DNA of 49,138 bases from Mesostigma viride (Eukaryota > Streptophyta > Mesostigmatophyceae > Mesostigmatales > Mesostigmataceae): assembly GCA_009746045.1 (NCBI GenBank), contig RPFO01000274.1, positions 1-49,138 on the forward strand, in the 5' to 3' direction. A program made the position numbers and the translations under genes. Shown here piece by piece: positions 1 to 7,575 of this stretch. The first letter of the stretch is position 1; every line of letters starts with the position of its first letter. The notes under the pieces are model-generated. The model saw only the letters and a list, made by a program, of their open reading frames with translations. It was not told the DNA's origin and made no database searches.

Positions 1-23
1 GATGCTCCAGGCCCGTTGCTTCG

Positions 24-411
24 TTACGCAAGCTTGGTTAGATTGAACCGGACTTTGCGAGTGATGTCTATGGTTCGCTGACTGGGCGTGCTTTTTTTCT
101 CCTGCTTGGGTTGGCTCTTCGACGGCGCGGCTCCCCACTCCATGTACAAGTGATTTCGTGCCGACGATCTTTACGCGGAACCCTTTCCTGGCGAACCCCT
201 TCCCGACTTTGCGCACGACCGTGCGGACGTCATAGATCGGCAGCCCGAACTGATACGTGGGTACGGTGTACAGCAAGGACGTCTGCCCCTGGGACGCCGT
301 AGAACGTATGCACGTTTCCACGGCGCGCGTGATCTTGTCTTCCACCATGCGTCTCCCCGCCTGCGACGCTTTCACGAGGTCGTAGGCGTTCGCCGCGCTC
401 AGACGAGACAT
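24..411 (-). pseudogene. small conserved-looking viral protein, one frameshift
   Basis: Reading leftwards from an ATG at 411, the frame opens MSRLSAANAYDLVKASQAG and stays plausible for about 88 residues, with a TVPTYQFGLPIYDVRTVVRK stretch. Near position 150 the sensible reading moves to another frame (LYMEWGAAPSK...) and ends ITRKVRFNLTKLA at a stop at 24-26. The unshifted frame runs off the window start as low-quality sequence, so I read one single-base indel. No family is recognised with confidence. The gene is divergent from the one at 444 and shares the AT-rich gap with it. It could be intact in the organism if the indel is a sequencing error. Confidence 0.5.
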
Positions 412-443
412 CACGTTAATATAAGCCTTTATTAAATAAGAGG
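412..443. promoter_or_regulatory. AT-rich divergent promoter region
   Basis: A 32-bp gap between divergent starts contains TTAATATAAG and TTATTAAATAAG, in sharp contrast to the GC-rich coding sequence around it. Position and composition suggest back-to-back promoters. No motif has been proven. Confidence 0.4.
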
Positions 444-920
444 ATGGACAACGAAAACGAGTCCAACGCGATTCTGACCGTTCGGGGTACCCGGGGCTCT
501 TCGTCGTAGACTTTCCGTTCCAGTGGTCGTGGGAACACGTGGAGAAAATCTCTGCGTTCTCCGACACTGTTCGACATCCTCGCGCCCAAGCACAACCTTC
601 CGTACCGAGGCCGCGGGGTGGGAGTCTACGTGTCCAACGATTCAAGGAAGGAGAAGAACGTCACGGCCTCGATGATCACGGGAATGGACGTGGAGTCGGA
701 CATGATGTTCGTGAAGACGGAAGACTCGGACGACGCGCCCACGAGAACGGTGCGTTTCACTTCGGAGGACGTCGTTTCCATGCTGAGGCTCTCGCCGCCT
801 CTATGGGTGGACGCCGTGTGCGGCCAGGTGCAGGTGGGGGAGGTCCCGGCGTGCAGGGGGTGCGGGAAAAAGTTCAAGGTCCTGCCTTCCGATAGGAACA
901 CGTGCGAGTGCACCTATTAG
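444..920 (+). pseudogene. small Cys-rich protein with CxGCxKKF motif, frameshifted
   Basis: The start ATG at 444 gives MDNENESNAILTVRGTRG. Continuity then needs a shift near 498 (LFVVDFPFQWSWEHVEKISAF) and another near 565 (LFDILAPKHNLPYRGRGVG), after which the frame is open to the stop at 918-920. The C-terminus holds a zinc-ribbon-like ending (VCG...CRGCGKKFKVL...CECTY). That CxGCxKKF[KR]VL element closely matches one in the primase at 7576-8934. Full length would be about 158 residues. Function unknown; a zinc-binding role is inferred from the cysteines only. It ends tail-to-tail, overlapping the stop of the next gene. Confidence 0.5.
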
Positions 921-1633
921 TCCTCATTCGCGGGCTCGATCGTTGGCGCGCCGCCTTCGAGGATGATGGAGTTCGGAACGGCACCCTCTTGCACGTCCCC
1001 GGCCTCTCCGCGTGCTCCGGCCTCCTTGCTCTCTTGGATGCGCCGCTGGTTAAACTCCTTCGTCTTCAACCGGTCCGTGTGGTACTTGCCCATGATCTTC
1101 TCGAGACGCTCGTCGATGTACCGATGCTTGATTCCGGCCCGGATGTCGTCCGGAAGTGGGAGTACCAGCCAATTATACATCGACACGACGAAGATGTCAA
1201 AGTTCGGGTCGGCGTCCATGATCTTCTTGGCCTGCTCCTCGGCCGCGTCGATCGTGTCGAACACGCCCCGGACTTTGAGTGCCATGTGGTTGGCAGCGGG
1301 GGGGACGACCAGGCTGACGACGGCGAAGTTCTGCCCGGGAACGTGTATGCTCGCCGGGTCCTCCTTCGCGTCCACGACGACTTGCTTCTGAACGAGTTCG
1401 GTGACATCCGCGGTGTCGACCGGCTTGGACGAGGGTTTGAGGCTCGTGTCTGGCTCTATCACTATGGCGGACGACGCTGTCGGGACCGCGTCCGTCTCCC
1501 CGGGCATCTTCCCTGTCTTCTGGTACTCGAGGTGCTCCTCCTCCGAGAGGATCAGCGGCGCCCCGACGCTCACGTTCATCATCTTTCCAGGGGCAGGAGC
1601 AGTAGTCATCGTTTCGGCAACTCTGGCGGTCAT
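917..1633 (-). CDS. DUF5832-like conserved NCLDV protein
   Basis: A protein of 238 residues. The central block FAVVSLVVPPAANHMALKVR, then GVFDTIDAAEEQAKKIM, then FDIFVVSMYNWLVLPLP, followed by a charged helix, matches my recollection of the DUF5832 family, widespread in NCLDVs and of unknown function. The N-terminal 80 residues are low complexity (Ala/Pro/Thr). A second ATG eight codons downstream is an equally possible start. The frame is intact and dense in sense codons. No enzymatic motif is visible. The family assignment is from memory of the pattern, not from a search. Confidence 0.7.
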   Translation of the reverse strand: MTARVAETMTTAPAPGKMMNVSVGAPLILSEEEHLEYQKTGKMPGETDAVPTASSAIVIEPDTSLKPSSKPVDTADVTELVQKQVVVDAKEDPASIHVPGQNFAVVSLVVPPAANHMALKVRGVFDTIDAAEEQAKKIMDADPNFDIFVVSMYNWLVLPLPDDIRAGIKHRYIDERLEKIMGKYHTDRLKTKEFNQRRIQESKEAGARGEAGDVQEGAVPNSIILEGGAPTIEPANED

Positions 1634-1674
1634 ATTTTTTACTCTGGGTCTAACGCGCGCTCCATGGCACGGAT

Positions 1675-2187
1675 CTAAGGGTCCATAATGCGGTCGATGA
1701 TGATGGGGTGATCGCGGTTGTTGCGAAGGGACTCCACCGTGTACTCCTGCAGGGGGTTGACGAAGGAGCCGAGGTTGGACTCTCCCAAGGCCACGGAGAC
1801 AAGTTTCTCGAAGTATTCGGTGTTCCTATAAAAGTCCCTGTCCCGGACAAGCTTCTGCCACAAATCGCGGTTGAGTTCTTCCACGAGGTCCCACTTGTCC
1901 TCGCAACTCTTGCGCGTCACCGCGCGTCTTTCGAGAAGCCGGATGTCCTTCCTCGATTCGTACACGGCTCTCGCCTTGTAGATGACCGCGTCCAGAGGAA
2001 CGCCCGCTTTGAACGCGCATTTGAACTTGAACCGGATGCTGTCTATGTTGGATTGGGACAAAAAGTAGCGGTACACGGGATACGTGTCTTCCACCAAGCG
2101 TTTGTCGCTGATGCGACCGATCGCGGTCGTGGACCCGCCCGTGAAATCCGCGTACGAGGCGTTGGGAGGCACGTTTATGGGGATCAT
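1675..2187 (-). CDS. hypothetical protein, 170 aa
   Basis: An intact frame beginning MIPINVPPNASYADFTGG and ending IIIDRIMDP. It is helix-rich and charged in the middle (ESRKDIRLLERRAVTRKSCE), with no membrane segment and no recognised motif. It starts 39 bp from the divergent resolvase gene, so the two probably share a promoter region around 2188-2226 (GTGTACTATACTACTACG). No function is proposed. Confidence 0.6.
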   Translation of the reverse strand: MIPINVPPNASYADFTGGSTTAIGRISDKRLVEDTYPVYRYFLSQSNIDSIRFKFKCAFKAGVPLDAVIYKARAVYESRKDIRLLERRAVTRKSCEDKWDLVEELNRDLWQKLVRDRDFYRNTEYFEKLVSVALGESNLGSFVNPLQEYTVESLRNNRDHPIIIDRIMDP

Positions 2188-2226
2188 GAAGATATGTGTA
2201 CTATACTACTACGACGAAAGTTCGCG

Positions 2227-2820
2227 ATGACGATCATTCTGAGCTTCGACGTTGGTATCGCAAACCTCGCCTACTGCTTACTAAAAGACACGGAGGGGGA
2301 GCCGAACGAGTACGCGGGAGGGGCGAGTTTCGAGATACTGGGGTGGGAGGTGATCGACTTGAGAGGAGCCACGCTCGAGGACGCTTGCAAGAACCTTGCA
2401 TCTGAGCTGTTCAAGCGAATCGCGTCACTCGGCGTGGCGGATCTCGTGCTCATCGAACGACAGACGAAGACGAACGTGAAAATGAAGGTGATCAGCCACG
2501 TCATTCAAGCGTTTTTTGATACACACGTCCTTTACCGTCCGAGCGCGGTAGACGCGTACAAAGAGATGCGCGTTGAATTTGCGTCACCGACGCAAAAGCT
2601 GAAGGTCTACACCGGGCCGGAAATACCATGCACTATCAAGAACAAGTATAGGTACAACAAAAAGGTCGCTGTCGAGCAAACGGCCAAGATCCTGGCGAAA
2701 TACCCTGTTCACATGAACTACTTCCACTCGCTCCAGAAGAAAGACGACGCCGCCGACTCGTTCCTCCAAGGTCTCGCGAGGTTGAAGAGGAAACCGGCCC
2801 CGAAAGAGGTTTCGCTGTGA
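2227..2820 (+). CDS. poxvirus A22-like Holliday junction resolvase
   Basis: A protein of 197 residues, close to the usual size for the family. RuvC/RNase H-fold nuclease that cuts four-way DNA junctions to resolve replicated viral concatemers. The signature acids are visible: D8 in LSFDVGIANLAYCLL, E77 in DLVLIERQ, and D174/D177 in KKDDAADSFLQ. The KYRYNKKVAVE stretch is also typical. The frame is open further upstream (from 1708), but that part is a shadow of the minus-strand gene, and the ATG at 2227 immediately precedes the first beta strand. Together with the exonuclease at 2894 it forms a recombination module. Confidence 0.85.
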   Translation: MTIILSFDVGIANLAYCLLKDTEGEPNEYAGGASFEILGWEVIDLRGATLEDACKNLASELFKRIASLGVADLVLIERQTKTNVKMKVISHVIQAFFDTHVLYRPSAVDAYKEMRVEFASPTQKLKVYTGPEIPCTIKNKYRYNKKVAVEQTAKILAKYPVHMNYFHSLQKKDDAADSFLQGLARLKRKPAPKEVSL

Positions 2821-2893
2821 GCTCGTTACGTGAGCGTGAATAATTGTGTGCATCTCGTACTAGTGGCGCAAGCTGACGCGTTTCCTGGCGACC

Positions 2894-3757
2894 ATGGCGG
2901 AAAAGGGGATGCACCCGGCGGTTTCGGAACTTTTAAAGATAAAGTCCCCCCCGCAGCGGACCCCCGAATGGTTCGCAATACGCGACAAAATGTTGACGGC
3001 GTCGGACCTAGCCGCCGCGATAGGGTGGAACCCGTACCAAAGTCGGAACAAACTCTTGCGCAAGAAGCTCGGGGACTCGAGGTACGTCTTCCAGGGGAAC
3101 GCCGCGACGAGGTGGGGGAACGACCACGAGGACATCGCGGCTCAGGAGTACAGCAAAAAGACGGGAAAGAAGTGCCTTGAGTTCGGACTCATTTCGCACC
3201 CCCTTCACCCTTGGCTCGGCGGGAGCCCTGATCGCGTTACGACGGACGGCATCCTCGTGGAGATCAAGTGCCCTATTCGTCGCAAGATCACGCACGAATG
3301 TCCCAAGTACTACATCCCCCAAGTCCAGATCCTGCTGGAGATCCTGAACCTCGAGGTCGCCCACTTCGTTCAATACGCACCGCCTACCACGTGGAGCGAG
3401 CAGGTATTGGATATTCTCGAGATCAGGAGGGACAGGGAGTGGTTTCGGCGGTTCTTTCCCGCGATGCAGAAGTTCCGGAACGAGTGGATGGAAATCGACG
3501 CAAAAGGCGGGCTGGAGTACTTGGACAAGACGGGCGCGTTTTCGGCGTCTAGTTCGGATTCGGACAATGCCACCCCGCGGCAGGTCAAGAGGAAGATGGT
3601 AGAAGTCGACATCGAAGGCCCTCCTCGGGCCGCGGACGAATTCCCGTTCGTGGAAAAGAAACAAAAGGAGCCTTCGCCTCCTCCGTGCCAGGCGCCAGCT
3701 CCGGCACAAGAAGAGGTGGCCACTATCCACAACTTCACCTTCTGGAGATCTGCATGA
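2894..3757 (+). CDS. YqaJ/lambda-exonuclease-like viral recombinase nuclease
   Basis: A protein of 287 residues. PD-(D/E)xK nuclease of the YqaJ/lambda-exo type, which resects duplex DNA ends for single-strand annealing recombination. Seen: RTPEWFAIRDKMLTASDLAA (family start), WGNDHED (E79), GSPDR (D113), LVEIKCP (E123, K125) and YIPQVQ (Q143). The catalytic set is complete. The C-terminal 90 residues are acidic then Pro/Glu-rich and are probably a disordered tail. The stop overlaps the next ATG (ATGA), suggesting co-expression. Confidence 0.85.
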   Translation: MAEKGMHPAVSELLKIKSPPQRTPEWFAIRDKMLTASDLAAAIGWNPYQSRNKLLRKKLGDSRYVFQGNAATRWGNDHEDIAAQEYSKKTGKKCLEFGLISHPLHPWLGGSPDRVTTDGILVEIKCPIRRKITHECPKYYIPQVQILLEILNLEVAHFVQYAPPTTWSEQVLDILEIRRDREWFRRFFPAMQKFRNEWMEIDAKGGLEYLDKTGAFSASSSDSDNATPRQVKRKMVEVDIEGPPRAADEFPFVEKKQKEPSPPPCQAPAPAQEEVATIHNFTFWRSA

Positions 3758-3954
3758 GAGTGCCTAGACATATCATCGTGGGGATGAACGACAAGAAACC
3801 GACCGCGATAAAGACTCTACTAGGCATGTTCTGCATGACCGACGCCTCGGAAGGTCGAGCGGGGATCATGGTCGTACCGATAAAAAGACAGATGGTTCCG
3901 AACGCGAATGTGTCCCATGTCAATTTTAGGCACTGCGTGATCATTTACAATTAA
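3754..3954 (+). CDS. small hypothetical protein, 66 aa
   Basis: Starts at an ATG overlapping the exonuclease stop (ATGA). The protein opens MRVPRHIIVGMNDKKPTAIK and is compact, with alternating hydrophobic strands (AGIMVVPIK, NFRHCVIIYN) and no membrane helix. The tight overlap with the nuclease argues that it is real and translated from the same message. No family recognised. Confidence 0.5.
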   Translation: MRVPRHIIVGMNDKKPTAIKTLLGMFCMTDASEGRAGIMVVPIKRQMVPNANVSHVNFRHCVIIYN

Positions 3955-3955
3955 T

Positions 3956-5238
3956 TTATTTAAAGAATTCATTTCCGAATACAAACTCGCGCATTCTCTG
4001 CGCGTTCTCGTCGCTCTTCCCTACCCAGTCGAACGGCCTACTGACGAACGTGCTGATATCCGGCAAGGTCAGCGTCTGGATATCAAAGAGTGTCCATATG
4101 GCTTGAAACATCGCCCCCCTGGGCTCTGAATTGATTACGCGTCCAAACGCGGCTTCGGCGCTGTCGCTAAGCCGCTCAAACTCGGCGATCTTAACTTCTT
4201 TGGCGCCGCGTTCGGCGATCGTTTTCTGCTGGTCGCGCTCGTTGATGAGAATGGCGAGCATTTTGTCCATTGCCTTGTGGCTCGCCTCTTTCAGCCCGTT
4301 CTTCAATAAACTGTCCGAAGCTTCCATGATCGGCCCCAACGCCTTCCCCCCAACGGTTCCAGCTTGTACTTTTCGGCGCTCAGCCAATCGATCACCTTTT
4401 GGGTGTTCTTTTCCGCGTCCAGCCGCACCCACGCGTAGAGGTCGGGGACGTAGGCGTCGAACTTATCCTTGACCCCCATGTCGGTCAAAAACACCGCGAC
4501 CGCAGAGGCCGAACGGCCGGACCCTCCAGGAGCCGTCAAGTAGGTCGTGAAGGGTTTGAAGATAGACGCCCATTGGGCTCTAAATTCGTTGACCTCGTTG
4601 TTCGCCTGCTCGCGGACCTTCGAACCCTCTGTCAAGTTGTCGCGGATGCTCCGGAGCCTGTCCGCCTCTGCATCGTACGTCTTCGTGAAGGCGGCCGTGA
4701 GTTTGGAAGTAAGGTCCCTGGCGGAGAACTTGAAAATCTCGCGAAACATACGTTGGACGTACGACATGGTTTGAACGGACGCGGTCTCTAGCCCCGTTTT
4801 CGCCGCGGTCTGTTGAACGGCTGCGATGTCGGCTGTGGACGGCATGCCGATCGCATCGTCCGTTGCCGCGATATTGCCACGGATGAGTTCCATCAGTTTC
4901 TTCACTTTCGGGTCTGACTCGTCACCTCCCGTCGCGACCATCGCCTTCGTGAGCTCGTCCGTCAGTTCCTTGACGGACATTTCTTCTAGAGGCTTCGTTT
5001 TTCCGGCGGTCACCTCTGCGATGAGTTCTTGCGCCCGCTTCTTCGCCGCCTCCTCCTCGGCGGCTTTGGCTTCCGCTTCCGCTTTTGCCTTGGCCGCTTT
5101 TGCCTCCTCTTCCTTTCGCGTCTCCTCTTCGGTATCGGCAGGATCCTCTTCGGAATCCTTCTTTCCGATCACGCCCGCTTGCCACAAAATAAGTACGACT
5201 AGAACCGGGACGAGTACCAGCAGCAAAAGCGCGGACAT
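3956..5238 (-). pseudogene. membrane-anchored coiled-coil protein, one frameshift at a G6 run
   Basis: The N-terminus is a hydrophobic anchor (ALLLLVLVPVLVVLILW) followed by a long Glu/Lys/Ala-rich coiled coil (about residues 30-75) and a helical domain. The frame derails near 4345-4350 in GGGGGG (minus strand), just after EKYKLEPLGG. The other frame continues without a gap as KALGPIMEASDSLLKNG and ends VFGNEFFK. One missing or extra G restores a protein of about 427 residues. This is either a homopolymer sequencing error or a recent inactivating slip. Probably a virion membrane or assembly protein; family unknown. Confidence 0.6.
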
Positions 5239-5266
5239 CGGGTCTGGTATACAAATCGGTAAGACA

Positions 5267-6064
5267 TTATATGGGGAAACGCGTCGGCTGGACTGTTGCG
5301 ATATCTTGTTGGAACGCCGCGTATGCGAAACCGAACATGGGGAGTGGGAATGTGTGACGCAGCATCCCCGTAAGATCGCCGAACGTGGTCGGCTTTCCGG
5401 GATAAAACGGGCGCTTTGGGTCCCACAAGTCCACGTATCCCGTGTGTTTCGGGTGCATGTCCCATTCGGTATTGAACTCCGCCTTCACAGGGAACGGGGC
5501 TTTGCGGTTCAACGTGTACGCCTCCATGTCGCTCCGCCTGTATTGGTCATATCCTCCGTCGGATATCCCGCCATGGATATACACGATATTGTCTCCGTAC
5601 CCGTTCAGGTCCGCCGCCGTGACTCCCGGGCGGTACAACGACACGACGGCGTCATACGAACACACCACCGCAGGCGTTCGAGGGATGACGGTGCCCCGTT
5701 TCGGCCCGGCGATGAACTTTCCGAGAAGTTGAGACATGAGGGATCCGTCGACGGGGTCGTGGAGAAGCACGTTGCAGTTATCGACGAGACCCGAGGTGTT
5801 GAAAGTCACGGGATAGGTACTCGCACAGCCGGTGTAAGGGCAGTACGTGACACTGTTCCCAAAGATGTGGACGACTTCGCGTTTTTCCATCACCGTCTTG
5901 GGGATGACCAGCAACGAAGACTGGACAGGGACGACGATTACGTCGTCGACGGATTTCAGGTATGGCGGCGGCGTTTCGTTGAAGATGGGGTCGTGGATGG
6001 GCGGAATGCGGTTCACGGAGATGGTCTTGGGGTTGGCTTCGAATCTTCCGCGAATGAGACTCAT
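5267..6064 (-). CDS. hypothetical protein, 265 aa
   Basis: An intact frame beginning MSLIRGRFEANPKTISVNR. Pro- and Tyr-rich, beta-type composition with scattered cysteines (TYCPYTGCAST, LVDNCNVLL, PAVVCSYD). There is no clear signal peptide or membrane helix. It lies in a minus-strand run with 6065-6307, 6295-6486 and 6518-7315, which are mostly membrane proteins, so a structural role is possible. That is inference from neighbours only. Confidence 0.6.
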   Translation of the reverse strand: MSLIRGRFEANPKTISVNRIPPIHDPIFNETPPPYLKSVDDVIVVPVQSSLLVIPKTVMEKREVVHIFGNSVTYCPYTGCASTYPVTFNTSGLVDNCNVLLHDPVDGSLMSQLLGKFIAGPKRGTVIPRTPAVVCSYDAVVSLYRPGVTAADLNGYGDNIVYIHGGISDGGYDQYRRSDMEAYTLNRKAPFPVKAEFNTEWDMHPKHTGYVDLWDPKRPFYPGKPTTFGDLTGMLRHTFPLPMFGFAYAAFQQDIATVQPTRFPI

Positions 6065-6307
6065 TTAATATTCAGGTCGAATATATTCAGGAGCGACGGA
6101 ATTGTCTCGCACGTAATCCGCGAAAGAAGCGAACGTCGCGAGGCCCAAGAAAGGTAGACCCGTGGCCGCGACCATCTCCTTCAAAGCCAGGTAGAGGTTC
6201 AAGAGGTCGTCGCGGTAGTGGCTCTGAAACGCGTCTGGGAGGTCGTCTTGGGTCGCCTCTAGGATATCATTCGTTGGGTCGACGATCGGGAGGGCTAGCG
6301 TGTCCAT
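6065..6307 (-). CDS. small hypothetical protein, 80 aa
   Basis: The ATG at 6307 gives MDTLALPIVDPTNDILEATQ. The frame is open further upstream (to 6421), but that portion is a shadow of the next gene, and the ATG at 6307 overlaps that gene's 3' end in the usual compact style. It is a mostly helical small protein ending EYIRPEY, immediately before the 5267-6064 gene. No family recognised. Confidence 0.5.
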   Translation of the reverse strand: MDTLALPIVDPTNDILEATQDDLPDAFQSHYRDDLLNLYLALKEMVAATGLPFLGLATFASFADYVRDNSVAPEYIRPEY

Positions 6308-6486
6308 GTCAGCGAGTACGTGTACAGCGCGGCTATCAACGCCACGATCCAGAAAGGGAGCAACGTCTCTTCGGGTCCGATGCCAAACGGAATAGGGCGC
6401 CCGTCTTCCTTGAACATGCAACGCGGCCGGAATACCAGCAGCATGTACGTTACGAAGAAATAAACCACCACGGACAAAGCGCGCAT
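6295..6486 (-). CDS. small two-helix membrane protein (FGIGPEET type)
   Basis: A protein of 63 residues: helix 1 SVVVYFFVTYMLLVF, then RPRCMFKEDGRPIPFGIGPEE, then helix 2 LLPFWIVALIAALYTYSL. The RPxxMFxxDGxxxxFGxGxxxT hairpin between two membrane helices is a pattern I recall from small NCLDV proteins. Its 3' end overlaps the start of the 80-aa gene. Probably an inner-membrane component of the virion; function unknown. Confidence 0.6.
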   Translation of the reverse strand: MRALSVVVYFFVTYMLLVFRPRCMFKEDGRPIPFGIGPEETLLPFWIVALIAALYTYSLTWTR

Positions 6487-6517
6487 CCTTTGATTGATAT
6501 AGTTCAGCGAGAAGTTT

Positions 6518-7315
6518 TTACTTCATTATCCTTACACCTTGAATCTCCTGGTCCTTGTGTATCGCGATCCTGTTGCTCCTCTCTTCGTCCTCGGTCTTGA
6601 TTCGTTGGGCGTCTTTCTTCATCATTTCGCGCTTGTGGCTCCTCCTCACACTGGGTGGGATGCTAGGACCCTCGGAAATCAACCGGTCCAGAGTCAGGCG
6701 CAAAATGTGTATGAATTCGAACGGGTTGAGCCTGTGTTTTCGCGGCTTTGTCAATTCCGCGTCGACCTCGCGGTAAAAGGAGGAGAACTTGTGCACCATC
6801 TGCTTGTGTTGTTCCACCCTCTGCGCAAACCTCAGGAAGTTTTGTACCCCCGTCAATGCGGACGCCACCATGCTAGCGACTCCTACGTAGATCGAAACGG
6901 GGTCTAGAGACGACTCCGCGTCCGGCTTCCGGCTAAACGAGATCGTCCCCGCGGTCGCCGTGAGCAAAATCGCTGGAAGAACGAGCAAGTTGTTGTAAAA
7001 CTCGGCGCGCGCCGCGGACATATCGTGCATTTCGCGAAACGCAAGGGCCTTCTGCCCCCACGAGAAAACGAGCGTCTCTATGCTCGAAGACCACAGGCGT
7101 TCTGACGGGGTGAACTGCTGCCCCTCGTTGACCGTCTGTGGCACGCCCTCTCCGTACGTGTGATCTCGAATTACGTACTGGTACACGCCTACATCGGACG
7201 CGGCGTGGTGGCTTACTCGATTTCTGACCGGGGACGGAAGGGGCGTTATTTCGTTCAGATTGCGAGGTACTTGGATGTGGAGAGGATGCGATTGGAGTTT
7301 GGAATCTCCGTCCAT
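6518..7315 (-). CDS. SLATT-like two-transmembrane protein
   Basis: A protein of 265 residues. After a disordered N-terminus, the core reads LWSSSIETLVFSWGQKALAF, an amphipathic helix, membrane helix 1 (NNLLVLPAILLTATAGTISF), helix 2 (PVSIYVGVASMVASALTGV), then a long charged helix (FLRFAQRVEQHKQMVHKF). That order resembles SLATT-type domains, known as 2TM effectors in prokaryotic conflict systems and also reported in large DNA viruses. The C-terminal 60 residues are Lys/Arg/Glu-rich. A pore-forming or membrane role is inferred from the family. The upstream AT-rich stretch 7316-7350 is a plausible promoter. Confidence 0.6.
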   Translation of the reverse strand: MDGDSKLQSHPLHIQVPRNLNEITPLPSPVRNRVSHHAASDVGVYQYVIRDHTYGEGVPQTVNEGQQFTPSERLWSSSIETLVFSWGQKALAFREMHDMSAARAEFYNNLLVLPAILLTATAGTISFSRKPDAESSLDPVSIYVGVASMVASALTGVQNFLRFAQRVEQHKQMVHKFSSFYREVDAELTKPRKHRLNPFEFIHILRLTLDRLISEGPSIPPSVRRSHKREMMKKDAQRIKTEDEERSNRIAIHKDQEIQGVRIMK

Positions 7316-7455
7316 TTGTTACAAATTAAGTTTTCATTTCAAAGAACATAGGCGAGCTAAGGATCCGTACACGCCGACGTGCCGGTTTCTAGAAAGGTCC
7401 AAAGGACGCGTACAAACTCTCCGACTTCTTTTGTTGAGAGCGAGTGAAGAGCGAG
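7316..7455. other. intergenic region between divergent genes
   Basis: About 140 bp separates divergent genes. The left 35 bp are AT-rich (TTACAAATTAAGTTTTCATT) and likely carry the promoter of the SLATT-like gene. The rest is GC-balanced with stops in all plus frames. No RNA gene was recognised. Confidence 0.35.
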
Positions 7456-7575
7456 ATGGAAGCATCCCTTCTCACCGCCTGTGTTTTCATGGTCGGCTTC
7501 TGGTTTTGCGCGACCTTCGCTTTCTACCACAACCACCTCACGCCGACAGAGGAAGGGAGAGACTTGACCGAGTAA
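7456..7575 (+). CDS. 39-aa single-span membrane peptide upstream of primase
   Basis: The ATG at 7456 reads MEASLLTACVFMVGFWFCAT, a single hydrophobic helix, followed by a short polar tail ending GRDLTE and a TAA directly abutting the primase ATG (TAAATG). The direct junction and the clean helix suggest a genuine micro-gene co-transcribed with the primase, though so short an ORF could be chance. Confidence 0.45.
   Translation: MEASLLTACVFMVGFWFCATFAFYHNHLTPTEEGRDLTE

Noticed and set aside
4826-6157. 443-codon plus-strand ORF
   Set aside because: Antisense to two coherent minus-strand genes; Arg/Val/His-rich with no domain.
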